NCBI GenBank assembly: GCA_028023455.1
Contig: JAQFVV010000030.1
Coordinates: forward strand, 2,372,501-2,436,500
Direction of reading: 5' to 3'
From: Epiperipatus broadwayi
Taxonomy: Eukaryota > Onychophora > Udeonychophora > Euonychophora > Peripatidae
DNA length: 64,000 nt
The position numbers and the translations under genes are program-made. The notes under the pieces are model-generated. The model had not been told where the DNA came from and ran no database searches. It saw nothing but the letters and a program-made list of their open reading frames with translations. This document shows positions 11,561-25,432 of the stretch, in pieces (the first letter of the stretch is position 1; each line of letters starts with the position of its first letter).

Positions 11561-13392
11561 TAGTATTAATTATATAGTATACATTTGGCACTGCAATAAG
11601 AAAGAGTATTTTATTTTCACTCTAATATTTGATTTTATAAATAATTTATTTTAACAGAAAATGTAATAATTAATTTGACTGTCTAGACATAAATTAATTG
11701 ATTTTAAAAAAATAAATATATAATGAGATTATATTTAGAATATTTCATTCGAGTTTGTATGACATTGAATTCAAACCAATGAAATAAAGTGGGTGGAAAT
11801 TAAAATGTCAGTATTACAAATCATAAAGTAATCACATGATTTAGAATATAAATAAGGGAAGCTGACACTTGCACACAGACTGGGTGCTGCACATGCATTT
11901 TTTTTCATTGTTACTTACAGTTTTTAATTGTTTTAATTAGCTAAAGTTTTAACTTTCTTTTAAATAATATATTTTTTTTCTTAATAAAAGTAATGTATTG
12001 CTAGAAAACTAATATTATCGAGGCTTAATTTCTAATGTGAGAACTTCAAGTGGACAAGCTTCACATTATAGAAAACATTATGGGAAAACTTAATAAATAT
12101 TCTACATTTGAATTAATATTATTTAAATTTCACCCTTTTTGGGATTTTGAAAAACAGTAACGTTGTCATTCCTATGATATAAGAAGTTTAATTCATTTCA
12201 ATGTTCATATAAAATTTAGTGGATATTTCAAGTTTACTTTAATATATGTTATTTTTTAAAAATTCTTTGTAAAGATAATGACTTTAAACTACTTAGCTGT
12301 TTTGGAAATATTAATTTAAAATATTTTTCTCAAAATGCTAATTTTTTAAAGCAAGGCTGCTTCAGAATTAATTCATTTTTAAATAAAGAACTTCCGATGA
12401 TATTCACCTTTCTGTTTATAATAATGAAATTTTCTCAGGTCAGAAGTCAAGAAATTGTATTTGTAGTTTTCGCCCTCTGCTGAGAAATTTTGTGAAGTTT
12501 TTTTTTTTTTACAGCTTTAAAATTCACATGAATTTTTTTTTCTAATATTTTAACTTTAAAAAAAAAAATCAAAATATAGCAAAAAAATCAGGTATGCAGG
12601 TTCTCAAAGTTTTTTAAATTTCATGATGATGGGTATACATTATATATTTTACAATCTCAAACTTTGTGAGATTATTTTGAAAAAATATTATGATAATGTA
12701 AAATCTTGATTTTTTTAGAGAGTTTATGATTATTTTTGTATAATAATTGTCTAATAATTATTAGAAATTTAAAAAAATATATTATTACATATTTATTTTT
12801 TACAGAAACATTTTATTTTGAAATATAAAAGCATATATATTTTCTGAATATTGTTACCATAGAGATTACAGTTATAGGTTCCACAACTATCTAGAAATGA
12901 TATCACTCAACAGAATGTATAATATTTAGTGATATTGTAAAAATTATGAAAAAAAATAAACTTTTAAAAGCACAAATTGATAGATTTACTAGATATTAAA
13001 AATAATTCATTCAGATTTTTAAAATAAACATCAAACAAAGGTTTTATTTATTTTGCAAATTGAATCTGCTCCACATGAAATTTGATGACATGACAGCAAT
13101 TTATTTTGATTAAAAATTAATTTTTACAATAATTCCAGAAGTCAACTGTGATTTTTTAAAATTTATTTAATTTCTATACAAAAATATCTATCAAATAAGG
13201 TCAAATTTATTATATTTTGATAAATAATAATAGTTTAATATTAAAGTGAAAGTTGAAAGCTTAAATCTAGTGAGAACAAAGAAATCTGTAAAAGTATAGG
13301 AGGGTTAAAACTTGCATATAATAATAAAATATTATCAATGTCTCAAATGAAGTTTCAAATGCTTTAATAAAAAACATTTAATTTATTTAACA

Positions 13393-13557
<165 letters not shown>

Positions 13558-14519
13558 AACATATATTTTATTATACTGTTATTTTAATAAGTAATTATTA
13601 TTTCAAGATAATAGTATAAAAGTAATTTTACCTCACACAAAGAATTGTTATATTTATTTCATGTTCAAATAGAGAAATATATTTTCATGGTTCCATTGAA
13701 ATTAAACAAATTTCGTTCATTGTTTTATGAAACTGACATGCTTTTAAATATTTTCAATATATTTTGGATTATTAATTTAAAATTTATGAACATCCTGGAT
13801 TTATTAGTCTTGTTCAAAAATTAAGATGAATTATCCTATATTTATTATAAAAGCCTGCCTTCTCTCTCATCATTGTTAATTCAGAAAACTGCTCCACTAT
13901 AAAAAGATATTTTCAAGAAAATAATTGCTTCTCCAATTTATTGTTGTTTATAAAATGCTTTCAAAGGATAAAAGAATAAATAACTTCATTATAAAGTAGA
14001 ATAAATATTATTATTATTTCTTACTCAAAGGAGAGTTTCTTAATTGAATGATCATATAAATGTTTCTGCTAGCATTAACTTTTTAAAACATTTTATGCTT
14101 AACTATAATTGTGAAGTGCTATTTATACAACTCAGTTATGCCATGTTCCTGTCATGTCTTCAGAACTTTATCCACATTATTAACTTATACTTATAATATG
14201 CATTAAACATATATAGGTGAAGTTCATAAAATTTTACTTTATTATTGGTAAAAGAGTTTAATTTTAAATTTTTATTTAGAATGTTATAATTTTGTATGCA
14301 TATTCCTTAGTATAGTTTTGTATTTCATTTTAAAAAATGATATTGCCAAAGTTCTCAGAATATTATTGTTTGATAATATATTTTGAAAATGTTATGAATG
14401 CCATTTTTATAAATTATTTATTTATTGAAGATGTAATCAATAAAGCAAGTCATATATAGCATGACATTGCTTTTATAAGATTGTATTCACAAGAATGTAA
14501 TATAGAGGGCGTACCAATA

Positions 14520-14925
14520 GCTCAAACAAGCTCTTAATTGATAAGTATGGTAAGAGAAAATATCTAAAATCTCAATATATATGACGTGTTTTATTGATTA
14601 CTATAATTTTACCTTTAAGGCCTTGGAAATGATAAGACTATTAATATATGATAGATCTGAATTTATTTCAGTCCCATATAGCTATTTAATTTAGATATCT
14701 GAAGTTAAAGACCTTTTCATGCCTGAAAATTTCAGAGTTTCTATTTAAATATTATGTATTAAATAAGTGCTGGTTTTGAGTTGATATTTTGGATCTAGTA
14801 TCTAAATATTCTAGCTCTCACTGAGATGACCCATAAGCTCAAAACCAATTGGTCAGGGATAGGAATGTTCCAGATAGAGATTTTAGATATTTTCTTTTAC
14901 CGCATTTATCAATTAACATGTGATT
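14520..14925. mobile_element. Foldback / MITE-like element, absent from the paralogue
   Basis: Terminal inverted repeats of about 40 bp: 14530-14572 (TTGATAAGTATGGTAAGAG then AAAATATCTAAAATCTC) and 14878-14920. Internally, near 14818-14865, CACTGAGATGACCCATAAGC, AAAAC and the palindrome ACCAATTGGT echo the order of a family A hammerhead, but the core is interrupted. The paralogue near 49080 lacks the element. Confidence 0.65.
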
Positions 14926-16043
14926 ATTATGTGATGCTGAATGAAGTGTATGTGGATGTATATTTTTATTGTTTATTTTACTGTCTAATTTTACTAAGCT
15001 AGATTTAGCATTATTTATTTATCATTTTACACATCTGTTAGTTATTGTATTTAAGAGATGATAGCTTAGTATCCTTTATTTTCTAAGGATGTTTATCTTT
15101 CCAGTATAGTTTTGGAGATTGTGGCTTTACTCTCTCTCTATGTTGTTATGATATTTTCAAATGTATTTTATTGCTCTTTATTATATTAAAGCATGTAGTG
15201 CTTTGTTTAAGGCAAATTCAGTTATTAGTTCCCTGATGGTTCATTCTCATTGCTTCATGACTAGAGATTAAATCCTAGTTCATTTATTTACTGCCCTCAA
15301 AAGTAGGTGCATTTATTTGTGAGTTCATGCCATCAAACTTCTACTTTGATTTTACTTTGTCATTTGTTGATGGTGTATTTTGTATAAAGTCATGGGTAAT
15401 ATATTACCATAACTTTATCTTGGCAATTGATATATTTTTTGAAGAATGCCACTCTTACCTTTTGTTATACTCCTAATTTATCTGAGCATAAGTAATATTG
15501 TGGGTGCACAAATCCAGTAATTATGCTTTGTTTGTACTTAGGACATAAACTTGATAATAATGAAATTCAAAATTTTAAGTTATGTTTTAACAGAAAATAA
15601 CAATATACATCTTCTCTAATATCTATCTTGTTACTGGATTGGTAAGCTTATAATTTTAAATTGTATTAAATGTTCATAAGGGATGCTCTAATAGTATGAA
15701 TGTTATGTAAGTGGGAGAACTTAGTCATATTCAAATTTATAGAAAAATTATGAACAAGCCATAATATTTTTTATTCCTTTTATTTATTTATTTTTTTAAA
15801 GTTGCATAATAAACTTGTAAGCTGTAATTTTTTTTTTATAAAAAAAAGAAACTTATCTGTAGAAATTTTGTAAAATGATATTTGAGGATATGTCAGATTT
15901 GTTATTTATTCTCTGTTTAATGTGAAAATAAATATTGTTTATTTGTTAATTAAATTTTCTTATCATCATTTTTCCACAGCATCCACTCATTATTCATAAA
16001 TCTAATAAAAAAAACATAAGAGTATTATAAATTATTTTACATC

Positions 16044-16146
16044 TTTTTCTCATGTGTCATAGCATCAACTGGGAAGCGAACCCACTAACCCGAGACAACT
16101 GCTTGTAAAGCAGCCATCGCTGACCCCTTGACCACCAATGCTTGAC
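16044..16146 (-). mobile_element. tRNA-derived SINE (Ala-like subfamily)
   Basis: In sense: GTCAAGCATTGGTGGTCAAG, an anticodon-arm-like GCTGCTTTACAAGC, B box GGGTTCGCTTCCC, and TGCTATGACACATGAG at the 3' end. It sits at the right end of duplicated segment copy 1. Confidence 0.8.
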
Positions 16147-16149
16147 AAA

Positions 16150-17890
16150 TAATAGTTTTTGTACAGTAAATAGATAAATGATAAATGTTCACACAGAGCA
16201 AAATCCATATTCTTTTCACACATCTCAGATAGAAATATTGACTTTAACTATAGGGATTATTTGGGGCTCTCAAACTCAGATATGAAAGTCAAGAAATTGA
16301 TCAATGCTTGTTTATTTATGTTGGTGTGAAGCTTTTCCATTTTTATTTGTCACGTGAAAATGTTATAGCAATAGATAACAGATTTACTTTACTTACATTC
16401 ATTTAAATTAGAAAAAGGAATCAAAGATTTTTTGTTAATTGAATACTTTTGCCGCAGCATCTATCTTTATTTAATATCATCTTGCCTGATAAGGTGAAGC
16501 TCTTGGCCCGGACCCCATGCTTATGGATTCCTATCTTTTATAAAATGAAAATAATATATATATATAATAGTTGAAATATCAAAATTTTAAACATATTTAT
16601 AGAGTTATATTACTCTTATAAGAATCCAATAGAAATGCAAAATTCTGTAAAAATGTACTTTTCTGAAATTAAACCATCCTATTTTATTGGTTCATTGACA
16701 GATAAATTTCACATTTATTAATCACAGAGAAAACAAAATATCATTAAATAAGTAAAAGTCATTTCACACAATATTAACTTATCATCGAATATTATAATAA
16801 ATTACAAATATAAAATACTTGTGTAATATATTTGCATATGTTATAGAAATTGTTTGTTTACGAGATTATTTAATCTGATAATTCTGTATATTAACATCAA
16901 TTATATAAAGTATTAAATTACGGTGAAATAATTAATTATTTCACTGTAAATTTTTGAACTAGCATACCATTGTTTAAATCATTAATATCTAATCTCCAGC
17001 TCATTATTATTACCAGTATCTAACCATATATATATTTTATACTTTTATTAAAATAAATTTTCACTAAGCCTAAGTAGCACATTAAATAGAGAACTAAGAT
17101 TTTGTGTTTCAGGTTTGTTGACTTTTGCTCTGGGTCTACCAAATTCTAGACTTAGCAGTATAAATATATACGTGTCTGTGTTGTTTTAATACTATAGTTT
17201 TTACTGCATCAACAAGAACTTAAATATATAATAAATAATAAAAATAAATATGAATGACATGTAAAATATTTTAAAATTATCAACAGATATATCATTTGAC
17301 TTTAGTCTAATTAATTTTTACTGCCAATGTTTAAATGCATTAAATTATAATAAATTCTTAACCAAAAGGAGAAGTCATTAATTTCATTACAGTTAATAAA
17401 GATACACCCTTTATACTACTTTTTAAAGATAGTATTATGGTTAAAAATATGAATCTGATTCAGCAGTGATAACTCATTGATGTATGTGAATAAATGCAAA
17501 AATTAAAACAAAATATCGTATGTATTGTTTACATATATAGTCACTTGGAATGATTAGCTAATATTTTATATAATTTCTGTGGATTAATTATTAATAAAAA
17601 AAAATTAAAAGTATGATATATAGAAAGCAACCTATGTTTAAAAATATTATTCTATGTAGTCAATACTAAGGAGAAATGGATACTTGTATTCTGGATTAAA
17701 GAACATCACAATGGTTTAGATATGGTATGTAAATTGAGATGATGTAGAAGAGGAGAATACAAAAAGGTTCTTTGATTCCATTTCATTATTATCATTCCTG
17801 CATAATAGACTACTAGAAAAGAAACATACTGCAGTGTGAGCTATATTTCTCACAGCTTATTTTAAACAAGTGAATGCCAAGAATCTTTAC
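16150..17890. other. A+T-rich stretch, no gene seen
   Basis: No coding frame or recognised repeat, apart from a short TA run near 16555 and a small inverted repeat GTGAAATAATTAATTATTTCAC near 16923-16944. Confidence 0.4.
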
Positions 17891-17892
17891 TA

Positions 17893-18270
17893 CAATAGCA
17901 AACTCTCCACACAGTAGTGCCATCCAGTGCAAACCATAATAATCAGTATATACAAGAAGGTTTATGTATAAAACCTCTATCTAGTTCTCACTCATTCTAT
18001 GTCTCCAGACTGGTTTCTAGCTTGTGGTCTTCATCAGTGAGGAGCCTTGGATAGGAGAGAACTGCACTTAGATCTTAACATATAATGCAACTCTCAAGTG
18101 GCCATCATTTTTGGGATCATAATTTTACAATTAACTAAATAGGTAAAATATGGATGCTGGAATGTTACAATGTTCTCAGATCTGACACTCTTCATAGATA
18201 GAATAAAACCACGCTAGAAGCTAGTCTGAATATTGGATGAGTGGGATCTAGATAAGGATGATTAGTGGTT
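17893..18270. mobile_element. Decayed family A foldback element
   Basis: An antisense arm (17893 to about 18110) and a shorter sense arm (about 18170-18270) of family A. The antisense arm keeps a decayed hammerhead at 17994-18052: CTGATGA and GAAA are present, but stem II (GAC against GCT) no longer pairs well. Confidence 0.75.
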
Positions 18271-19194
18271 TAATAGCTAATAAACAGTATCTGATTAAGA
18301 ACTCCTGTTGCCTTGTAGGACATCAAAGTTACATACTATTATGATACAAATAATCTTTTTTTTCTCACTTGTTTCCTTCTTCAGTCACTTAAATTACTGA
18401 AAGGTTCAATGATTGTGAGCTTTTCATACCTGCTTGTGCTGTGATTATATGATTGCAGGTCTGTACTACAAGATGTCCATCTTACTGACTACGCAAATAG
18501 CATTTCTGACTCCAATTCACTTTCTCTTTCCACTTATTATTAGCACAAGTATCTGAGAATTAAAAAAAATAATGATGATGTTAGGCTTAATGAGCTAGTT
18601 CCTTAGTTATGATTTTTGATCAAGGCAGTACTAGATTTCAGTCAGACAGGAGCTGTAGCTGGCAAAAGTTGTGTTTAGACAGCCCTATTTAAGAATCCTT
18701 CTATGTATTATGAAAAGAGAAAGGCCTAAAAAATATGCCCTGCCTCAATCATTCTGGCTAGGTCTTGTGAATTACTTGTTTCAGTATTAGAAATAATAGA
18801 AATAGTAAATAAAATTAGTAGGTGATAAAACAAGTAAGTATTAGAAATCACGTTTTTTCTAAATATAGGCACATGGAATGGATGAAATTTATGTGATACA
18901 AACTTCAAGATCAGACTGAAATGCTGCACTGATCATTAAGAAGCTGTCAAGATTTAAAAATGATATAGATATTTTTAGTGAAAGTCAACTCTGAGAAGAA
19001 GGAAGTTTAATATGACAAATGGATGATGGATACAAGTTTTTGTTAGTTTGTAAAAGAAGAATGTGTGGTATAGAATTTAAGTCTAATTTAGAATATTCTA
19101 TTGTAGGAATTCCTCAATGTATCATTGAAAGTTTGATCATATTAAACTCATATTAAAAAATAGTACTTATACTCACTATATTTCAACCTTAGGT

Positions 19195-19985
19195 CAGAAA
19201 ATTCAGAGAAAAAAAGATTTCAATTGTCCATCTATTACAATGTCTTCTAGCAATATGTCCAGCTCAACTCCATTTCAGTCTTTTAATTTTTTCAGTGAGG
19301 TCAGTAACACCTGTTTGTTCTCTTATCCATATATTGTGTTTTAGATCTCTTCTTGTTACTCCTAACATGCATCTATATATACATTTATTGCACTTTTATT
19401 AAGTGTCCAAGTCTCAAATCCATAATTAAGAACTGGCAAAACACATTTATTAAAAAACATCCTTTTCAAACATGTAGGCACATGTCCTTTTACTATCAAG
19501 TTATTTCTACCAAAAGCACTCCAACCAAGTTTAATTTTGCGATTAATTTCATCCATTATATTTCCATCTGTAGTAATAATCTGACCAAGATATTTGCAGT
19601 TGTTAACTTCTTCCAACTTTTCATAATCAATCTTTGTTTTTATCTTTTGAAAAAATTCATTAAACATTACTTTAGTCTTTTTAACAATTATTTTTAGTCC
19701 TACTTTTTTGCTTTCATCTGATAACTCTTGCAACATTTCCTGAAGCTCTAAAACATTATTTTCAAAAACAATTACATCAACTGCAAAATCTAAATGACTT
19801 AAATATTCTCCATTTACATTAACTCCTTTACCATCCCATTTTAATCCACAAAAAAAAGAGACCACGTGAGATGGATGGATGAAATAAGAAAGTGTGTGGG
19901 GGTTATGTGGGGATGAGAAACTAAAGATCTGAGAAGATAGTCTGAACTTGGAGAGACCTTCATTTTGCAGTTGATTGATAATGTT
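19195..19985. mobile_element. RTE-like LINE fragment with internal inversion (twin-priming type)
   Basis: The first part, 19195-19862, is antisense and encodes reverse transcriptase and following sequence: LDFAVDVIVF (degraded YADD box), VKKTKVMFNE, CKYLGQIITTDG, KLGWSAFGRNN and LPVLNYGFETWTL. The second part, 19858-19985, is sense and encodes the extreme C terminus (HVRWMDEIRK, LGETFILQ) with the TGATGATGAT tail. The two parts are adjacent in the element, so the structure is a 5' inversion expected from twin priming during target-primed reverse transcription. Confidence 0.75.
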
Positions 19986-20877
19986 TGACAGTGATGCTGA
20001 TGATGATTATAGAAATACCATTAAAAATCAAAATTTTCTTCTTGGAGACTGATGCACATGTAGGTACAAATAGTAGAGTTTGTTCAAAAGATACTGGAAA
20101 TAATGGCATTGGTGTTGTGTATCGTTGAATTTATGCACAACATGAGAATTGATTACAAATCATAAAAATTGATACATTTAAAACAGTAACTAGAAAGATG
20201 TATGTTGGCTCCAATCTGGCTTTCAATTTTTATTACAGTACTCTTTGGAATTGTTTATAGATCTCTTTATCAAACAAGAATCAAAATATGATACAGGTTT
20301 GATAGTGGAATTTTTATTTTGAATCAATTAAAAGCAAAAGCAAGAACTTCATCTTGATTTTGGATTTATAATATGCTCTTGATGGTATGATTTTTGCCAG
20401 TTCGAAAGAGGATTTATAAAATGTTCTTAATATTTTATTAATTAATGTTGAAAAAACTCATTTTTTAATCAGCCAGTGACAGAAAAAAAAATTCCAGAAA
20501 ATTTTAGCTTGGATGGTTATCAACTGCAGAATGTAAATCAGTTTAAATACCTGGGTATTTTTGTAAATAAGATGGACTTAGACATTTGAGGTCCAACACA
20601 GATTTTAATGTATTGCTAATTGAAAGATAAAATACTTGACCTTAGGGAAATAATTATGTCCACTAAGTTATCTGGATGTAGAGCTGTTGTTATTTTACTT
20701 AATTTATTGTGTAGAAGTAAAATATGAACAACTGATTGGTGCAATAAAAAGATATTAAAAAAAGTCTCAATTATGAATGCTCTGGAAAATTGTAAAATAC
20801 AATGGCAAGATTTTAAAAATCAATCAATATGTTATTCAACTTGCTGGATTTGATACTATTGTTTTCATTATTATAAG

Positions 20878-21255
20878 TATAGGGGATTTGAACTCAGATT
20901 TTCAAGCACCCTTCAACTATCCACACTATCTCATATAACTGATACACATGACCACACACATGTACAAAAGATAAATAACCACCAATATACACATTTAATG
21001 CTAAGCCAGCATTCATCAATTGGTCCAGATTATCTTCTTCCAAATATATATTATCAGTGCTCAGTTTATATTAAGATAGCATATCTTCATACTTTAATGG
21101 ATAGGCTTCAATCCACTCCAACATCCAACTTTTCAGCCATCCGTATCATTGAAAATCTGATTGATGAATACCCAAATCCCATGTTGATACCAATAGTATT
21201 GCCATGCCCATGTTGATCTTAAGTCACCCTGACCCCTCATGTACAGGACATTTTT
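20878..21255 (-). mobile_element. Family B element, single antisense arm
   Basis: Aligns with 8745-9090. The hammerhead region (near 20965-21025) has TTGATGA for CTGATGA and TAAA for GAAA, so it is decayed. It interrupts the LINE fossil 18860-21545. Confidence 0.8.
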
Positions 21256-21559
21256 TGGATTGGACATATAAAATAAATGAACAATGACTTTCTAAAAGGG
21301 TGTTTTATGGATTTTTTGGGAAGATGGACTCATCCATGACATAAGTATCATCTCAAGAACATTCTAAAGAAGTGCAAGGTCAATGGTTTCCATAGGGAAT
21401 ATAGGGAAGAGAAAAAAATACATTGGAGAGCTACAATTAGACATGGTGTTTAAATTAAAGTGCATCTTAAATATCAAGTAACCAGAAAGATGGACTGACA
21501 TATTCTATATTTAGCTGTATTTGTGGTTCACAAATTAATTTAGTCATCACAAAACTCAT

Positions 21560-23400
21560 ATCTAGAATAGTTTTTATTTTATTTTTTGAGGGGGAATTGG
21601 AATAGCTATACCCATCTATAAGTAGTTCTTTATTATTTTATTATACTTAGTTCTGATTCAACAACTAAAATGCTTTCCTATAGATTTTCATAATGATTTT
21701 CTGATGCTCCCTTGTGTAGAAGGTTCTTTTTTTGGGGGGAGGGGGATCATATTTTTTTCCATTCTCTCAAAACCTACACTCTATTTAAAACATTTGGATG
21801 ATTCATTTGGCAAATTTAAACCATATTCTATTATAAGATGTTAAAAGAGCAATTTTATAGTTTTGCTCTATCTAATTCAGTGCAGAAATAGAAACTAAAA
21901 TACCTGGACCAAAACCCGGTCTGTCACTTATAATGTTCTTGTGACCACGAATTCCTAAATAATAAATCTTTTGATTATAGCTCATAATGGGAAATAGAGA
22001 TATAAGGGGGATTAATTATTATTCTTTCGTCAAACTGATATTTATAAGTTCAAACTCTAAATTTCAAAAATGTATGAACTTTCTTTCATTTTTATTTTCG
22101 GTTTTATCAACTACTAAAGATATTTAGGTTTGTGTTTCAGACTTAATATTATTAATTAGATTTATTTTGTATATTTCTAAAAAGAATGCGTCTAATTTCA
22201 TTATTTCTCCCTAATATACAAACTAATGATCCCATTTTCTAGTAAAAATAATTGTTGTCCTTTATCTAAAGATCAAATTTGAAACCTTCAAAGAACTTTT
22301 AAACTTCTCTGAACTTTCTACTTTTATCATTCGAAAATGTCAAGAATAAATTAATAAGGTTCACTGAAATAAAGGCTTTATGCATGACGAATGAACTTCC
22401 GTTATGCATAAATAATTATTATTACTAATAATAAAAGTTGTTAGAGATGAGGTCAACGAGGTGATTTATATTTTAAATTTTAATGATGTTTTAAATATAG
22501 TGTTACTATTATTACAATATCATTCTATATAAATTGTGCAAGATGAGTATTTAGCTTAAAAAGTAAATCATTCATTAAAAAAAAAAAAAATTAAAAAATA
22601 GAATCACTAAAAAACAATAGAATTGGATATATACGTAAATGCCTGTATAAGTTTCTTTTATTTATAAACCAGTAGTAAAATTGATAGCAAATTAACAATT
22701 TAACAATACGATTCTACATAGCAAGTGATAATACTCAATCAATATTTGTTATTGTCAAAATATAAGAATGGATGGACCTATCATATTGAGTATTATGCTT
22801 TTTGATATTATACAATAGAAAAATTAAAGTATGTATACTAAGAAGTATTCATTAAAAAATTAACCTTAGTTTCATAACTCGGTAAAGGAAAACATTAGAT
22901 CTAATTGAATTACAAAAACATTAAATTATTTCTGTTTGATTAATCCTCGAATTAGTGACCAAAATATTGTTTCAAAGAACATGTGAATAAGATCACTTTT
23001 TTTTTCACGGCCTTTTCATTAACTTAATTAACATTTAGTGTTGTAAGGCATTTTAATTGTTGATATAATCAACTTTCAGAAAAGACATCCTTTAGAGAAA
23101 TTGATATTTTATCCATGAAGAACAGCACAATAAATATTAAAATGCTATTTAAATCTCTCTCATACAAAAATCTACATTATATTATCGAAAAATATTTCAG
23201 GTATTTTATCTAATTTATTAATATAAAACCCTGAACATAATATAGTAAAGTAAAAAATGTTTTAAAAAATTACAGCCAAAAAATGTTCAAATCTTCAATT
23301 TTTTTTTTTTATGGGAAAAAAATAACTTCATTTGTATTTCTTTCCATTCTAAGAAAAAAGAAGGAAACTTGCCTGAAAATAAAATTGTTTCCATTTTAGC
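21560..23400. other. A+T-rich stretch, no gene seen
   Basis: No recognisable coding or repeat structure. A G-rich run TTTTTGGGGGGAGGGGG lies at about 21728-21745. Confidence 0.4.
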
Positions 23401-23413
23401 TATATAAAAAAAA

Positions 23414-23448
<35 letters not shown>
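23414..23448. repeat. (TG)n(AG)n microsatellite
   Basis: About six TG followed by about eleven AG dinucleotides, read directly. Confidence 0.95.
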
Positions 23449-23509
23449 CGTCATTAAATATATAAAACATTTACAAGAATTCAAAAATTGTTTTTAAAAT
23501 CACTGAATA

Positions 23510-23618
23510 CAGTCAAACGTTGTTAGCCGAGAGGTCATTGCAGCTGCTTTGCAAGCAAGTAATTGGTTGCAGATGGTTGTGGGTTCGCCTCCCGGACGAT
23601 GCTATGACATATGAAAAA
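23510..23618 (+). mobile_element. tRNA-derived SINE with perfect target-site duplication
   Basis: Flanked by a 14-bp direct repeat AAAATCACTGAATA (23496-23509 and 23619-23632). The body has an A-box-like TTAGCCGAGAGGTC, a possible anticodon arm CTGCTTTGCAAGCA (UGC, Ala-like), a B box GGGTTCGCCTCCC and a short A tail. The ends GTCAAACGTTG and CGATGCTATGAC can pair as an extended acceptor stem. Confidence 0.9.
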
Positions 23619-23639
23619 AAAATCACTGAATATATTTTA

Positions 23640-24399
23640 ATGATGTAAGAGCTCATTAAAGTTTATAATGTATTGCTAAAACTGAATTGCTAGTATAAAT
23701 TGTATTAAGAGAATAGCAGTCGAGAGCAAATAATCACCAGTCCTACTCAAATGATTGTTTTTATCATAGTATATTCTTTCCGAATTACTCAATCCACATT
23801 GAATTATACAAAGTCATTATTACATATTATATCAAAACTTCTCTTCCATTTCTTTATTTGGAAATTTTTATTATTTTTAATAAATTGTATAATTTTTTTA
23901 CCATTTTTATCCAGCATTTTGCAATATTCTGCCATTATCAGAAGGTATGTACTATTAATTATCTTTTCTCCTTTTATGATACATTAACATTTTTTGAAAT
24001 TAAGAATTTTATAATCTTAATAGTATTAAAATCATTGCTAATACACTGTATGTATAATTATATTTTTTCCTAAGTGAGAATTTCATTAATCCATGTACTT
24101 TTCACTCTTGAATCAAGCCACACCTTCCACTAAATTAAACTCCATACATGGATAATACTTATTGTAATATAAAAAAATGTGCTGCCAATTATATCAATAT
24201 TTTAATACTTCTAATTCAAGAAAAGCACTATCATTTCTCCATAAATGCCTCAAGCAAAATTATTTTAATAAATTATTATTAACCCCTTTTCCACCTGGCA
24301 AACATCTTCCACTTCCAGTACTTTTTGATTACAAATTAATATTTATATTGTAAAATTAAAAATGCTGCAGATGTATAGAATGTCTTACGTTAACAATTT
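23640..24399. other. A+T-rich stretch, no gene seen
   Basis: Short open frames here (23751-24073) have low-complexity Phe/Ile-rich composition and no domain. Confidence 0.4.
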
Positions 24400-24935
24400 T
24401 AAATATTAATTTTTATTAAGTGCAATGTCAGCATGTAATACTTATATAAGACTATAATCTTAGTACACGTGCCTTGTGTGCTTAATTTTACTACAAGAGA
24501 GACCTCTACAAATCTTAACATAAAATTCGACTTTATAAAGAAAAGAATGGCCACCATTATCTTCAACCTATTTTTCTAATTATATAGGCAAATCTAAAGC
24601 ATTTTGATTTGGGAGTGTGAGGCAAATAAATTATTCACTGATTAAGACCACTTATTGTAAATCGAAAGATTTCGTGAACATTAATATATAATAGAAATAA
24701 TGGACTTAATCAGTGAAGAATTTATTAGTTTCATGCTTCCAAATCAAAATGCTTTAGATTTGCCTATATAATTAGAAAAATAGGTTGAAGATAAGAATGT
24801 GGTTGCTTTTATTTTTATAAAGTCGAATCTTGTGTTAAGATTTGTAGAGATCTCTCTTGTAGTAAAATTAAGCACACAAGGCACATGTACTAAGGTTATA
24901 TATAGTCTTATATAAGTATTAACAGTTTTAATATG
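24400..24935. mobile_element. Foldback element, third family (copies at 38003, 44140, 53640)
   Basis: Inverted arms about 24440-24640 and 24700-24935, sharing TATATAATTAGAAAAATAGG and TTAATTTTACTACAAGAGAG with their complements. All four copies keep GCCTATATAATTA, an AAGATAAGA/TCTTATCTT-type hairpin and TCTAAAGCATTTTGA. The single-arm end TTAATTTTTATTAAGTGCAATG is shared with 38015. I found no hammerhead core. Confidence 0.75.
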
Positions 24936-25268
24936 AAAAACCATTACTGAACTGCCCCATTTCAATGGTTAATTGTAGTTAAAAGTGGAGATATTCTCTA
25001 CTTCAAATAAAATAGAACAGGTCACATGACTTTTTAATCATAATATATGTACCAAAGAGATCCTCATCACTGCTTTTCTATTAAAGTAACCACAAATTTA
25101 GATCAATAGAAGATGTTACTTTCCAAATCAGTATTAAAGGTCATATCATTATAGTCAAATATTTATTTTATTTTTATAAACTGCTAGATACCTATTTAAT
25201 ATGTTCTAAATTGTTCAAGAAACTGTTCATAATGAGATCTCAAAAAATCATCACAGTATTACTAATTA

Positions 25269-25432
25269 AACCACAAAACATCACATGATCACTATTTCTT
25301 ATGCTTGCTCATAACTGTTATTAAAACAGACAAAACTCTCCATACAGTAGTGCCACTCAGTGCTAGCCAGAGTAATCATTGGATGCCAGAAGGCTTGTGC
25401 ATAAAATCCCTATCTAGTGCCTACTCATCCAT
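25269..25432 (-). mobile_element. Family A element, single truncated arm
   Basis: From the 3' end (CACATGATCACTATTTCTTATGC in plus-strand reading) to CTCATCCA, where it stops within the distal strand of hammerhead stem I. The ribozyme core is missing. Confidence 0.85.

Larger units (their letters stand above)
18860..21545 (+). pseudogene. Decayed APE-type LINE interrupted by two insertions
   Basis: Three plus-strand pieces read as one non-LTR element. 18860-19120 gives IGTWNG then IIKKLSRFKNDIDIFSESQL, typical of the apurinic endonuclease start. 20030-20870 gives LETDAHVGTN and NGIGVVYR (endonuclease), YALDGMIFASSKEDL (the reverse transcriptase YADD box, degraded), FKYLGIFVN, then IQWQDF and VIQLAGFDTI. 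21270-21545 gives RVFYGFFGK and HWRATIRHGV, the C-terminal tail. Stop codons and frameshifts are frequent. It is split by the RTE-like insertion at 19195-19985 and the family B element at 20878-21255, so it is older than both. The clade is not certain. Confidence 0.7.

Noticed and set aside
23414-23448. Regularly spaced repeats considered as a CRISPR array or origin
   Set aside because: Dinucleotide microsatellite in eukaryotic DNA; no repeat-spacer structure anywhere in the window.
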